Shown: positions 1-8,683, counted from the stretch's first letter. The stretch: 64,000 nucleotides of DNA from an uncultured Ruminococcus sp. (GCA_902786975.1 CADAES010000001.1:1-64000), one strand, 5' to 3'. Numbers and translations are program-made. Notes: a model not told the origin generated them from the sequence alone.

Positions 1-21
1 AGATCATTTAAAATATAGCTG

Positions 22-76
22 AATAAGAACTGCGGGCTCACCGTTTATGGCGCTCCCGCAGTTCTTATTGTTTTTT
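22..76 (+). terminator. Rho-independent terminator of an upstream gene
   Basis: A perfect 15-base inverted repeat (22-36 with 55-69) encloses an 18-base loop and is followed by a T-rich run at 70-76. The gene it ends lies left of the window. Confidence 0.85.
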
Positions 77-169
77 CAAAAATAACACTTAAATTAAAAC
101 CGCAGTATTCCTCGATGCATCGGGATACCACGATTCTAGTAATTGCCGTATTGACTTTTTCTGCTTTAT

Positions 170-271
170 TTATTTAAAAACATCGTATATGATATATGCA
201 AGTTCTGCGCAGGCAAGAGCGCCTATATATCCTCCTGCGAGCACGCCCGCAGCAAGTCCGATTGCAAACAT
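170..271 (-). CDS. Small hydrophobic peptide, 33 residues
   Basis: The reading frame starts with ATG at 271, preceded by AAAGGAGAAAAACTT, a good ribosome binding site at correct spacing. The predicted peptide is Gly/Ala-rich and hydrophobic (MFAIGLAAGVLAGGYIGALA at its start), ends in YDVFK and could form one membrane helix with short tails. I recognise no family. Bacterial small membrane proteins and toxin-like peptides look like this, but so do chance frames. There is no clear promoter just upstream, and the region beyond it (330-480) looks degenerate. Support rests on the ribosome binding site and composition only. Confidence 0.4.
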   Translation of the reverse strand: MFAIGLAAGVLAGGYIGALACAELAYIIYDVFK

Positions 272-738
272 AAGTTTTTCTCCTTTCTGATGTGGTCTTT
301 TGCTTTTGTTTATGAACATCTCACTTTTATTATTTTACTTACAGTATAGCTTTGATGATCCCTGCTCCGAGGCCTTCGCTTATCCTCCTTAACGCTCTTG
401 ACGAGCAGATACATACCGGCAGCCACGAGACCAGGGACCCTGACTATTTGAGTACGGCAAGATATGGTCCGACGGCTGCATAAAAAGCATCGCTTCAGAC
501 TGAAAGTCTGTGACGGTGCTTTTGCTATTCTGAGGATAACCTTTACTGTTCAAGGTGCGGCAGGACATACTATATGCCTTTGTCTGCAAAGTGCATAAAA
601 CCTATAATGGGGTTTTGTGCAAGTGTACAAATATCATTTTCCGTTGCACAAAAAACGGCTTGTGATTCGTATTAGTGTATAGGGAGACGAGATGTAACTA
701 ATTGTAATGCCGCAGTAATCGTTTTTCGGACGCAGTTG
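272..738. other. Intergenic stretch without a convincing gene
   Basis: No frame here has a good ribosome binding site together with protein-like composition. A 66-codon minus-strand frame (389-589) reads as noise. One minus frame around 300-420 contains a short membrane-like stretch (LVAAGMYLLVKSVKE) without a supported start, and a +1-shifted frame beside it reads as a second fragment, so a decayed small gene is possible. The hairpin at 482-526 lies inside. Confidence 0.45.
482..526. terminator. Two-step hairpin, terminator-like on either strand
   Basis: An outer stem AAAAGCA/TGCTTTT and an inner stem CAGAC/GTCTG (TGAAA loop) form a compact hairpin with T-runs at both ends depending on strand. 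Confidence 0.5.
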
Positions 739-747
739 TGCTATAAT
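739..747 (+). promoter_or_regulatory. Extended -10 promoter element
   Basis: TGCTATAAT gives a perfect -10 with a TGn extension 34 bases before the start of the membrane-anchored protein. No good -35 is seen at 16-18 bases, which is normal for extended -10 promoters. Confidence 0.6.
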
Positions 748-780
748 ATGTAAAACGACGGGCTGCTCGGAGGTGGGGAA

Positions 781-1962
781 ATGGACGAAAAGAAAAAAAG
801 GCTGTTCACTAATTATGGATTGCTCCTCGGTGCGATACTGATAAGCGTTTTTGCTGTCCTTTTTCTGATATTCAGTCTGATGAAGCTTGTCCACGGTAAG
901 CAAAAGCCCGAATACACTGTAACGGCGCATTTGTACGGCAACCTTGATTCGGCGAGGACCTGCACCTATAAAGATGTAATCTATTATTCCGATGCACAGG
1001 GGCTGCACAGCTTTTCGGACGAGAAGATAATAAACGCCGAGCTTGGCGGCTGCCTGCTTAATGTGTATTCTGACAAGCTCTACCTTTACAAGCCCGCAAC
1101 GGGAGAGGTCTATTCCTATGACGGAAAGAATACCGACAGGCTTTTTGCTGTAAACAAACAGCAGGAGCATTTTATCGTATGTGAAGGTATGATAATAACT
1201 CTGGCTGAGGACGACCATTGTTGGATAAATGTATCTTATTTTGATCTTGAAAGCGGAAAAAGCACGGCGCTTTCGGGATCGAAAAGCAGAAAAATGTATT
1301 GGGATAATAAACACGGAGTTGAGTTTACCGAAGTTGGCGATCACATTTATATGACCGATGCAAAAGACCCGACAGGCTTTTTTGAGATACTTGATAAAAA
1401 CAAGAACAGTCCTGCTTTTGTTATCAGCAGAGACGGGTTCTATATTCACAAAACAGACGGAGAGAATGCGTTTTTTGCGACAGCATACAATACTTCCACA
1501 GGAAGAGCCGTAAATAGATACACCTGTGATGCTGAAAACAAGCTCACTCTTGATAAAGTGATATGCGATGAGACTGTTCATGAGTATCCAAGGTATTTTT
1601 TCAGCGACGAAAAATATAGCTATGTGTATATGCAGTATTGCTCAACTCTGCCCAAAATAAAGTTTACCGACAAAACCAATGACGTTTCGGAATGCAGAGT
1701 CATTATCATAGATAAGGAAACTATGAGGAAAGTGTGCAAGGTGGTCGCTCCGAGAAAGATAATAGGAATTAATGACAGCCGTTTTCTTGCTTTTGAAAAG
1801 GGAGAACTGCTCGTTTATGACAGCAAGACCCTCGAAAAGCTCGGCGGGTACAGACCCAAAGGCGTTAAGGAAGGCGGGAAATACATCTTTGAGACCTGCG
1901 GCGGATACGTCTTTGTATTTGACGGCGATTCGGGCGAGTGTACAGACACTGTCAGGCTTTGA
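781..1962 (+). CDS. Membrane-anchored propeller-like protein of unknown function
   Basis: The ATG follows GGAGGTGGGGAA, a strong ribosome binding site. The 393-residue product has a charged N-terminus (MDEKKKR), one membrane helix at about residues 12-38, and a long hydrophilic remainder, so an N-in, C-out anchored protein is expected. The outer part repeats short units of the kind 'Y-x-D/G-x-x-x-Y-x-Y' (for example LYKPATGEVYSYDG and LLVYDSKTLEKLGGY), typical of beta-propeller or DUF5050-like proteins. I do not recognise a specific family, catalytic residues or partner. It has its own promoter and terminator, so it is probably monocistronic. Confidence 0.8.
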   Translation: MDEKKKRLFTNYGLLLGAILISVFAVLFLIFSLMKLVHGKQKPEYTVTAHLYGNLDSARTCTYKDVIYYSDAQGLHSFSDEKIINAELGGCLLNVYSDKLYLYKPATGEVYSYDGKNTDRLFAVNKQQEHFIVCEGMIITLAEDDHCWINVSYFDLESGKSTALSGSKSRKMYWDNKHGVEFTEVGDHIYMTDAKDPTGFFEILDKNKNSPAFVISRDGFYIHKTDGENAFFATAYNTSTGRAVNRYTCDAENKLTLDKVICDETVHEYPRYFFSDEKYSYVYMQYCSTLPKIKFTDKTNDVSECRVIIIDKETMRKVCKVVAPRKIIGINDSRFLAFEKGELLVYDSKTLEKLGGYRPKGVKEGGKYIFETCGGYVFVFDGDSGECTDTVRL

Positions 1963-1988
1963 CAGAAAATACGGTAAAGAGGCTTTTT

Positions 1989-2023
1989 ACAGCTGAAAAA
2001 CAGCTGTGAGAGCTTCTTTTTTT
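1989..2023 (+). terminator. Terminator after the propeller-like gene
   Basis: ACAGCTG/CAGCTGT stem with an A-rich loop at 1989-2007, followed by a T-run at about 2016-2023. Confidence 0.6.
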
Positions 2024-2072
2024 CTGCTTGCGCAGGCTTTCAGACAATATGCTTCTGCGGATTTTTAGTTTA

Positions 2073-2135
2073 CCTATTGACAAGGTAGGAATTAAGTGAT
2101 ATACTATTACCATAAAAGCCTACCACATTGATAGG
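2073..2135 (+). promoter_or_regulatory. Promoter with two CCTA-N9-TAGG operator sites
   Basis: TTGACA (2077-2082) and TATACT (2100-2105) are 17 bases apart. A palindrome CCTA-N9-TAGG covers the -35 (2073-2089) and a second lies downstream of the -10 (2119-2135), centres 46 bases apart. About 30 bases including the whole promoter are near-identical to the promoter of nifS (9397-9457). The geometry suggests repression by a dimeric regulator. The Rrf2 family (CymR/IscR) is the likely class, given sulphur-related targets, but this is inferred. Confidence 0.75.
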
Positions 2136-2182
2136 TTAATGAATCGGAGCAGAATGCTCCGACAAAGTCGGGAGGTCATAGC

Positions 2183-3526
2183 GTGAACCAACTTGACCGT
2201 GCTATATACGATAAATACATTGCTCCTACCGAAAGAAAAAGAGAGCTTTCGATAGGCGTTGAAATTGAGATGCCTGTGGTGAATATGAACTCAGAAAAGT
2301 TCCGTGAGCATTTCGGCTTTTCTGTGCAGGGCAGGGACGACAACGGGAATGTCAACTCCGCAAGCGATGAAAAAACAGGTGACAATCTGTCGTTTGACTG
2401 CTGCTATTCAAATCTTGAGCTTTCAATGGGGATCGGCAGCGGGCTCAACGAGATACACGAGCGTTTCAAAAGCCTGTATACATATCTTCAGAGCGAGTTT
2501 GAAAAGTACGGCTATACCCTTACGGGAATGGGCATCAACCCCAACTATGCCGTCAACTACAACAAGCCCGTGCCCAACGAAAGATACCGAATGCTTTACC
2601 ATTATCTGCACTCGTACAGAAAGTATCAGTTCGAGGTCGACAGACGCTTTCATGAGTTCCCCGAGTTCGGAACGTTCACAAGCGCCTCTCAGGTACAGCT
2701 TGATGTGAACAAAGACGAGCTTATCGACACAATAAACACGTTCGGGCTGCTCGAGCCGTACAAGTCGCTGCTTTTTGCGAACTCCTACCTCAGCGAGTAC
2801 CCCGATTACCTGTGTGCGAGAAATATGCTGTGGGAGCGCTCGATGCAGGGCTTCAACCTGCACAATGTCGGAATGTACTCGCAAAAGCTGGGCAGCATCG
2901 ACGAGCTTATAGAATACATAAAATCACAGTCCATCTACTGCACCATGCGTAACGGAAGATACATAGATTTCGAGCCTGTTTCGGTAAGAGATTACTTTGC
3001 AGCAAAAAGCATAAAGGGCGAGGAGTTTGACGGCGAAAAGTACAGGACAGTCGAATTTGCCCCGCAGGAGAGCGACCTGCAATACCTGCGAACATTCAAG
3101 TTCGAGGACCTGACGTTCCGTGGCACTATCGAGTACCGAAGCTCCTGCTGTCAGCCGATAAAGGATGTCATGACAGTTTCGGCGTTTCACACGGGGCTTG
3201 TCGTGAAGCTGGGCGAGCTGAAGGAGCTGCTTGAAAACGACAGGGTCATCTACGCTCACGGCTACACAGCGATCGAGCTTCAGAATATGCTTTCAAAAAC
3301 AAAGCTGCCCGAGCTCATAGACAAAAGGTCTCTGAGGGGACAGCTGATAAGGATACTTGATATAGCAAGGGCAGGATTGGCTGCCCGTGGGCTGAACGAG
3401 GAGCATTACATCGATGCGCTCTATGAAAGGGCTGAGAAGCTCACCAACCCCGCAAAGCAGATGCTTGAGGGGATAAAAAGCGGCAGACCGCTGTACGATA
3501 TCGTCAGAGAGTACTCTGTCGTCTGA
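2183..3526 (+). CDS. Glutamate-cysteine ligase family 2-like (GCS2) enzyme
   Basis: The start is a GTG at 2183, 7 bases after GGAGG; no ATG fits better. The 447-residue soluble protein has the family's N-terminal acidic motif (IGVEIEMPVV, residues about 24-33), a central FGTFTSASQVQLDV segment and a later TFRGTIEYRSSCCQP segment, all typical of GCS2-type ATP-dependent carboxylate-amine ligases that join glutamate to cysteine or a related amine. The exact substrate cannot be read from sequence; EgtA of ergothioneine synthesis is also of this fold. It is controlled by the twin CCTA-N9-TAGG operator shared with nifS, which supports a thiol role. Its 3' end overlaps the convergent serine hydrolase by 23 bases. 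Confidence 0.75.
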   Translation: MNQLDRAIYDKYIAPTERKRELSIGVEIEMPVVNMNSEKFREHFGFSVQGRDDNGNVNSASDEKTGDNLSFDCCYSNLELSMGIGSGLNEIHERFKSLYTYLQSEFEKYGYTLTGMGINPNYAVNYNKPVPNERYRMLYHYLHSYRKYQFEVDRRFHEFPEFGTFTSASQVQLDVNKDELIDTINTFGLLEPYKSLLFANSYLSEYPDYLCARNMLWERSMQGFNLHNVGMYSQKLGSIDELIEYIKSQSIYCTMRNGRYIDFEPVSVRDYFAAKSIKGEEFDGEKYRTVEFAPQESDLQYLRTFKFEDLTFRGTIEYRSSCCQPIKDVMTVSAFHTGLVVKLGELKELLENDRVIYAHGYTAIELQNMLSKTKLPELIDKRSLRGQLIRILDIARAGLAARGLNEEHYIDALYERAEKLTNPAKQMLEGIKSGRPLYDIVREYSVV

Positions 3527-4358
3527 TAAAGCTGTCAACGGCGGTGAAAAGCTCCTGCGAACGGTCGGGACAGTCGGAGAGATAGGCTGTGACAAGCCCC
3601 TTTGCCGGGTAGACTATACACCGCTGGCCCCACTTTCCGACCATGGAAAAGCAGCCGTCACCGATACGGAAAAAGTAGCCGTAATGATCGCTGCCCGTGA
3701 AAACGTGCGGCGATACCGCAAGCCCGACAGCCTGCTTTGAGATGAGCTGCTTGCCGCCGTACTCACCGTTTTGAAGGTAAAGCTGCCCGAGCAGAGCAAG
3801 GCTGTGAACGTCAGTCTCCATTCCCGTTGCGCCGTAAAAATGTCCCTTCGGGCAGGTCGAGAATTTCGGCGGAGCGATACCCAGCGGATCAAAGACACGC
3901 TTTTGCAGATACTGCGCAAGCGGGATACCTGCGGCGTTTTCGCAGGCGACTCCGACGAGGTATGCGGGAATGTTTGAGTAGTGGAACGATGTGTCGCAAA
4001 GATCTGTGTCAAGAGAAAAAATGTATCTCAGCCAGTCATCGCCCTGCGGTCGGAACGGGAAGTTACCCGCAGTCATCGTGAGGAAGCGCTGAAACGGCAG
4101 CTTGTCAAAGCCGGTCGGGAAAAGCTCTTTGTATTCGCCGTCAATAAGATCCGAAAGGACAGTCTGCGGCGACAAAAGACCGTCATCGCAGCAAAGGGAG
4201 AAAGCCATAGAGGTCACGGATTTTGCAGCCGAGTAGACAGGGTAAGCCCTGTCTTCGTCAAAGCATTCGTGCAGCACGACCCTGCCTTTATATATCATCT
4301 CTATTGCGTGGACACCGAGCCCCGCACCGATAAGCTCATCGCATAACCTGCCAAACAT
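3504..4358 (-). CDS. Serine hydrolase of the beta-lactamase/PBP (class C) family
   Basis: The 284-residue protein shows the class C serine hydrolase signature in order: SAAK (SxxK, nucleophile and base) near residue 44, YSN (YxN) near residue 127, and KWGQ near residue 242 at the usual KTG position. It has no obvious signal peptide, so it is probably cytoplasmic, like many esterase or peptidase members. It is shorter than typical AmpC-like proteins (about 350 or more). Substrate unknown. It lies convergent to the GCS2 gene and divergent from gshA and has its own promoter. Confidence 0.8.
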   Translation of the reverse strand: MFGRLCDELIGAGLGVHAIEMIYKGRVVLHECFDEDRAYPVYSAAKSVTSMAFSLCCDDGLLSPQTVLSDLIDGEYKELFPTGFDKLPFQRFLTMTAGNFPFRPQGDDWLRYIFSLDTDLCDTSFHYSNIPAYLVGVACENAAGIPLAQYLQKRVFDPLGIAPPKFSTCPKGHFYGATGMETDVHSLALLGQLYLQNGEYGGKQLISKQAVGLAVSPHVFTGSDHYGYFFRIGDGCFSMVGKWGQRCIVYPAKGLVTAYLSDCPDRSQELFTAVDSFIRRQSTL

Positions 4359-4381
4359 AATAACACCGCCTTTACGTTTTA

Positions 4382-4410
4382 AATATAAGGCTAAACGAAA
4401 TGAAAGTCAA
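4382..4410 (-). promoter_or_regulatory. Promoter of the serine hydrolase gene
   Basis: On the minus strand TTGACT (4405-4410) and TATATT (4382-4387) are separated by 17 bases, 24 bases before the ATG. Confidence 0.7.
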
Positions 4411-4422
4411 GAGGTAAGTAAA

Positions 4423-5625
4423 ATGAAAAACGAAACATTTTATAAAGGAAGCTTCGGCATCGAGCGTGAAACGCTCAGGGTAGACAGGAACGGACGGCTT
4501 GCACAGACTAAGCACCCGTTCACCGACAAAGCGATAACAAGGGATTTCTGTGAAAATCAGATAGAGCTCGTCACACCCGTTTCGGACAGCATTAAGGGAG
4601 CGCTCTCACAGCTTGAAAGGCTTGACCGCACAGTCAGGGAAACGCTTGCAAAAAACGGCGAGAGCCTGTGGATGTACAGCAATCCGCCATACATAAGCAG
4701 CGAGGACGAGATACCCGTTGCGCAGTTCGAGGGGAACGACAGCGCAAAGACCGAATACCGCAGACTTTTGCAAAAGCGCTACGGAAAGCGCATAATGCTT
4801 CTGTCGGGCGTACATTTCAACTTTTCGTTCTCGGACGAATACCTGCACAGCATCTGCGACAGCGAGGACTTTAAAACATTCAAAAACGATTTTTATCTTC
4901 GCCTTTACAAGCAGGCTTGCGTACACAGCTGGCTTATCGTGCTGCTGACAGCTTCCAGCCCCGTCTACGACAGGTCGTTGGATACCGACGGCGCTTTCGG
5001 CGGCGTAAGGAGCGAGTATTCCTCTCTGCGCTCGTCGTGCAGAGGCTACTGGAACAGCTTTGTGCCTGTGCTTGACTGCTCGGGGCTTGAGCGCTTTACC
5101 TACAGCATACAAAGCTATGTTGACAGCAAAAAGCTGTTCAGCGAGTGTGAGCTGTATCTTCCCGTAAGACTGAAGCCGAAAGGGGAGAACCTGCTTTCCA
5201 ATTTCAAAAAAGGGGTAAGCCATATCGAGCTGCGAATGTTCGACCTCGACCCCAGGCAGAAGCTCGGAGTGAACGAGTCCGACCTTGAATTTGCACATCT
5301 GCTGCTGATGTACCTTTCAAGCCTGCCCGACTTTGACTACACCGAAAAGCTCCAGCGTCAGGCGGTCAGAAATCATCAGTCGGCAGCGCTGTCGAGCCTT
5401 ATCGGCGTAGAGATAGACGGCACTGCGATAATCAAGAAGGCGGAAAGCATAATAGACAGCATGAAGTGGTTTTTTGCAGACGACGAGCAGGCACTGGAGC
5501 TGCTTGAATATGAACGCTGCAAGCTGTACCACCGCCCTTGTATGCAGATAAGGGCAAAGGATATTTATCAAAGCATCAGGGAAGGTGATAACGATGTGCG
5601 ATCGGGATTTCTTTTCACACTGTGA
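4423..5625 (+). CDS. gshA: Glutamate-cysteine ligase, GshA type
   Basis: The ATG follows AAGAGGTAAGTAAA. The 400-residue product has the hallmark N-terminal GIERETLRV motif, the segment ENQIELVTPV, and MLLSGVHFNFSF, as in type 1 (proteobacterial GshA or GshF N-terminal) gamma-glutamylcysteine synthetases, which form gamma-glutamylcysteine from glutamate, cysteine and ATP. It is shorter than E. coli GshA (about 518) and lacks the ATP-grasp half of the bifunctional GshF, so glutathione itself would need a separate synthetase, not seen here. It overlaps the following amidotransferase gene by 32 bases, which implies translational coupling. Confidence 0.88.
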   Translation: MKNETFYKGSFGIERETLRVDRNGRLAQTKHPFTDKAITRDFCENQIELVTPVSDSIKGALSQLERLDRTVRETLAKNGESLWMYSNPPYISSEDEIPVAQFEGNDSAKTEYRRLLQKRYGKRIMLLSGVHFNFSFSDEYLHSICDSEDFKTFKNDFYLRLYKQACVHSWLIVLLTASSPVYDRSLDTDGAFGGVRSEYSSLRSSCRGYWNSFVPVLDCSGLERFTYSIQSYVDSKKLFSECELYLPVRLKPKGENLLSNFKKGVSHIELRMFDLDPRQKLGVNESDLEFAHLLLMYLSSLPDFDYTEKLQRQAVRNHQSAALSSLIGVEIDGTAIIKKAESIIDSMKWFFADDEQALELLEYERCKLYHRPCMQIRAKDIYQSIREGDNDVRSGFLFTL

Positions 5626-6295
5626 GAGCAATCCGCACGGCTGGGGGCTTATGTACAGCGAGGGCTGTGTGAAGGAGAGTCTAAAGGCGAGCAAGAGCAA
5701 AAAGCTTGCAGAGATACTTGATACGATACAGCCCCAGAAAACCGTCCTCGGGCATATCCGCTATGCGACAGTCGGAAGGATATGCACGCTCAACTGTCAC
5801 CCTTTCACCGCACAGGACAACTCGGGCAGACAGTGGACTCTTATCCACAACGGGACTATCTACACAGCGGGGAAGCTGGTACATACATACAAAGACCGTC
5901 TCGGCGACACCGATTCGGAGGCGATGTTTTTGTATCTTATGGAAACGATAAACAGCAGACAGACCGGGTCTCCGCTTTCGGCAAAGCAGAGGTTCTCGAT
6001 CGTTGACAGGTTCGTATGCGAGATGTCCTACCGCAACAAGCTCAATCTGATGATATTTGACGGCGAGCTTTTGTATGTCCATAAAAATATGGAGGACACT
6101 ATGAGATACCGCCGAACAAAAAGCGGGTACATCTTTGCAACACAGCCTCTTGACAGACAGGTGTGGCACGATGTCCCCACCGCACAGCTGTTTGCGTACA
6201 GGGACGGCGAGCTTGCTTTTGAAGGCGAAAAGCACGGCGGGATATTCGTTTCCAATCTCCAGAACATCACGGTCACAGATGCAATGTTCATTTAG
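5594..6295 (+). CDS. Class II glutamine amidotransferase-like protein
   Basis: I place the start at the ATG at 5594 rather than the in-frame GTG at 5585. This puts a cysteine at position 2, where removal of Met exposes the N-terminal nucleophile that this family requires, and GGAAGGTG lies at good spacing. The 233-residue protein keeps the other class II landmarks: GHIRYATVG, LIHNGT and GDTDSEAMF. YafJ and EgtC belong to this family; EgtC removes glutamate from a gamma-glutamyl intermediate made by a GCS2-type ligase. The coupling to gshA suggests action on a gamma-glutamyl compound, but that is inference. A strong terminator follows. Confidence 0.8.
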   Translation: MCDRDFFSHCESNPHGWGLMYSEGCVKESLKASKSKKLAEILDTIQPQKTVLGHIRYATVGRICTLNCHPFTAQDNSGRQWTLIHNGTIYTAGKLVHTYKDRLGDTDSEAMFLYLMETINSRQTGSPLSAKQRFSIVDRFVCEMSYRNKLNLMIFDGELLYVHKNMEDTMRYRRTKSGYIFATQPLDRQVWHDVPTAQLFAYRDGELAFEGEKHGGIFVSNLQNITVTDAMFI

Positions 6296-6326
6296 CGGGA
6301 TAGGCCGCAGGCAAATATTAAAAACT

Positions 6327-6378
6327 AAGGCTCCTGGCATGCCGTATCATCGTTTTGCGGTATGCTAAGAGCCTTTTT
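6327..6378 (+). terminator. Terminator of the gshA-amidotransferase operon
   Basis: AAGGCTC/GAGCCTT outer stem with an inner CATGCCG/TGCGGTATG-like stem, followed by TTTTT. Confidence 0.8.
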
Positions 6379-6528
6379 AAGCGGCGCAATACCGGCTCAT
6401 ATACTCGTTTTTGGAAAGAGCTGACCGCACCTGCGTCAAGCTCCTTCGATCAGCAGGAACAGAGGCAGCACTATTTCAGATTTCTGTTGCTTTGCCGCTC
6501 AATGTCCGTGCGGGATAACAAAACGGAC

Positions 6529-6557
6529 TTGAAAAATACAATTAACTGTGATATAAT
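6529..6557 (+). promoter_or_regulatory. Promoter of the potassium uptake pair
   Basis: TTGAAA (6529-6534) and TATAAT (6552-6557) with 17 bases between; TGA precedes the -10. Confidence 0.8.
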
Positions 6558-6598
6558 TGTGGTGCATCTGAAAAAAGCTGTTTTCTTTGGAGATAAAT

Positions 6599-7942
6599 AT
6601 GATACTGATGAAAAAGAAAGATAAAAAGATACGCTCCCACAATTCCGCCCGTGTGATAAGCTTCGGGTTCATTGTGCTGGTGCTGGCGGGAGCACTTTTG
6701 CTAATGCTGCCGATAGCCTCCCGTGACAGGACGGTCACGCCGTTCAAGGATACGCTTTTTACGGCGATATCGGCTTCCTGTGTTACGGGGCTGGTCGTAC
6801 ACGATACGGCGACGCACTGGTCGCTTTTCGGGCAGTCTGTGATACTTGCGCTGATACAGATAGGCGGTATGGGCGTTATAACGATAGGGCTTCTGATAAC
6901 GAGGCTCTCGGGCAGAAAGATAGGTCTGCGATTCAGGGGAATGATGCAGGATTCGATATCAGCCCCGCAGATAGGCGGAATTCTCCAGCTCACAAAGTTC
7001 ATCGTCAAGATAACGGCTCTGATAGAGCTTGCGGGGGCAGCGCTGCTTTACCCCGTGTTCTGTCGGGAGTTCGGGGCGCTGAAGGGAATATGGTATTCGG
7101 TGTTCCATTCGGTCTCGGCTTTCTGTAACGCAGGCTTTGACCTTATGGGCGTGCGGGAGAAGTTCTCGTCGCTGACGAGCTTGGGCGGTAATATCTATGT
7201 CAACACCGTGATAATGCTTCTGATAATAATCGGCGGCATAGGTTTCCTGACATGGGACGATATCGCAAAGCACAAGCTGCATTTCAAAATGTACCGTTTG
7301 CAGACCAAGATAGTTCTGGTCACAACGGCGCTTCTGATAACTCTCCCCGCTGTGGTCTTCTTTTTCGGGGAATACTCGTCGGAGCCTATGAAAGAGCGTG
7401 TGCTGCATTCGTTTTTCCAGTCGGTCACCGCAAGGACGGCAGGCTTCAACACCGCTGACCTTTCGCATATGAGCGAATCGGGCACGATGCTTATGACGGT
7501 GCTTATGCTTATAGGAGGCTGCCCCGGTTCGACCGCAGGCGGTATGAAGACTTCTACGCTGGCTGTGTTGTTTCTGGCGGCGCTCAGCGTGTTCAGGCGC
7601 AAGAATGACGTCGAGTGCTATAACAGGCGAATATCGGCTGACACGATCCGTACAGCGGGTGCGATACTGTTTATGTATGTGACGCTGTTTTTGTCAACCG
7701 GTCTGCTGATAAGCAGGATAGAGTCACTGCCGCTGACGAGCTGTCTGTTTGAAACAGGCTCTGCGCTGGGAACGGCTGGGCTTACTGTCGGGATAACCAC
7801 CTCGCTCTCGCTTTCGTCACATATTATGCTGATGTTTCTGATGTTTGCGGGACGAGTCGGCGGTCTGACACTGATATATGCAGCTTTTTCGTCAAGCAGC
7901 GAATTGTCCAAGCTGCCGCAGGAAAAGATAACTGTCGGGTAG
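6599..7942 (+). CDS. ktrB: Potassium uptake channel subunit KtrB/TrkH
   Basis: Start chosen at ATG 6599, 6 bases after GGAG; an upstream TTG in the same frame overlaps the binding site and is unlikely. The 447-residue integral membrane protein contains the four pore segments of the SKT superfamily: SASCVTGLVV, SVSAFCNAGFDLMG, SVTARTAGFNTADLS and TGSALGTAGLTVG, each with the conserved filter glycine. Length fits KtrB. It forms the K+ (Na+-coupled) translocating dimer in the plasma membrane and needs the cytoplasmic RCK ring encoded by the next gene. Confidence 0.9.
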   Translation: MILMKKKDKKIRSHNSARVISFGFIVLVLAGALLLMLPIASRDRTVTPFKDTLFTAISASCVTGLVVHDTATHWSLFGQSVILALIQIGGMGVITIGLLITRLSGRKIGLRFRGMMQDSISAPQIGGILQLTKFIVKITALIELAGAALLYPVFCREFGALKGIWYSVFHSVSAFCNAGFDLMGVREKFSSLTSLGGNIYVNTVIMLLIIIGGIGFLTWDDIAKHKLHFKMYRLQTKIVLVTTALLITLPAVVFFFGEYSSEPMKERVLHSFFQSVTARTAGFNTADLSHMSESGTMLMTVLMLIGGCPGSTAGGMKTSTLAVLFLAALSVFRRKNDVECYNRRISADTIRTAGAILFMYVTLFLSTGLLISRIESLPLTSCLFETGSALGTAGLTVGITTSLSLSSHIMLMFLMFAGRVGGLTLIYAAFSSSSELSKLPQEKITVG

Positions 7943-8002
7943 GCGTGGGCTTTTGGCTGACGTGCGTGGGAAAACCAAAAATGAAAATTCGGGAGGATAG
8001 CT

Positions 8003-8641
8003 ATGAAATCGGTTTTGATAATAGGTGCAGGACAGTTCGGGATACATATAGCAAAGCGTATGGCGGAGCTGAGATGCGAGATAATGGTCGTTGACAGCGA
8101 CGAGGGGCGCATCAACAGTGTACTTCCGTATGTGGCGAACGCTCAGATAGGCAACAGCACAAATGCGGATTTTATGCAGTCGCTGGGTATCCCCGATTAC
8201 GACGTTTGCATCGTTACGATAAGCGACAGCTTCCAGAACTCGCTGGAAACAACGGCGCTTCTTAAAGACCTCGGCGCTAAAAAGGTAATTTCCAGAGCGC
8301 AGAACGATGTTCAGGAAAAATTCCTTCTGCGAAACGGCGCAGACGAAACAGTCTACCCCGAAAAGCAGATGGCGGTGCGCCTTGCCACAAAGGAAGCGTT
8401 TGATGATGTGCTTGATGTGCTCCAGCTCGACCGTGACATAAATATCTATGAGGTGCGTGTGCCGAGGGCTTGGAACAACAGAAGCATCGCAGAGCTTGAC
8501 ATAAGAAGAAAGCACAGGCTGAATATCATAGCTATCCGTTCAGCGGACAGGCTGATAATGCCTATGCCCGATATGATTGTCACCGAGGACGATGCTATAC
8601 TTATAATCGGAAACATCAAGGACATACAGAACGTTTTTTGA
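8003..8641 (+). CDS. ktrA: Potassium uptake regulatory subunit KtrA/TrkA
   Basis: The 212-residue cytoplasmic protein has an N-terminal RCK/NAD-binding Rossmann domain (VLIIGAGQFGIHIA with GxGxxG, and the acidic end of beta-2, VVDSDE) and a C-terminal RCK_C domain (about residues 140-212). It gates KtrB in response to nucleotides; RCK_C domains of this family can bind cyclic di-AMP. It starts 60 bases after ktrB with GGGAGGATAGCT as ribosome binding site, so the two are one operon. Confidence 0.92.
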   Translation: MKSVLIIGAGQFGIHIAKRMAELRCEIMVVDSDEGRINSVLPYVANAQIGNSTNADFMQSLGIPDYDVCIVTISDSFQNSLETTALLKDLGAKKVISRAQNDVQEKFLLRNGADETVYPEKQMAVRLATKEAFDDVLDVLQLDRDINIYEVRVPRAWNNRSIAELDIRRKHRLNIIAIRSADRLIMPMPDMIVTEDDAILIIGNIKDIQNVF

Positions 8642-8650
8642 CTTTGGCTG

Positions 8651-8683
8651 AAAAAAGCCCCGCCGTGAACGTGACAGGCGGGG
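8651..8683 (-). terminator. Terminator of luxS
   Basis: CCCCGCC/GGCGGGG stem (8658-8664, 8677-8683) followed on the minus strand by six T at 8651-8656. Confidence 0.7.

Noticed and set aside
389..589. 66-codon minus-strand frame
   Set aside because: No ribosome binding site, noise-like composition, and it spans a terminator-like hairpin.
634..1581. 315-codon minus-strand frame opposite the propeller-like gene
   Set aside because: It is the antisense shadow of the plus-strand gene, which has a promoter, ribosome binding site and terminator.
6587..6598. TTG start of ktrB at 6587
   Set aside because: It overlaps the ribosome binding site that serves ATG 6599.
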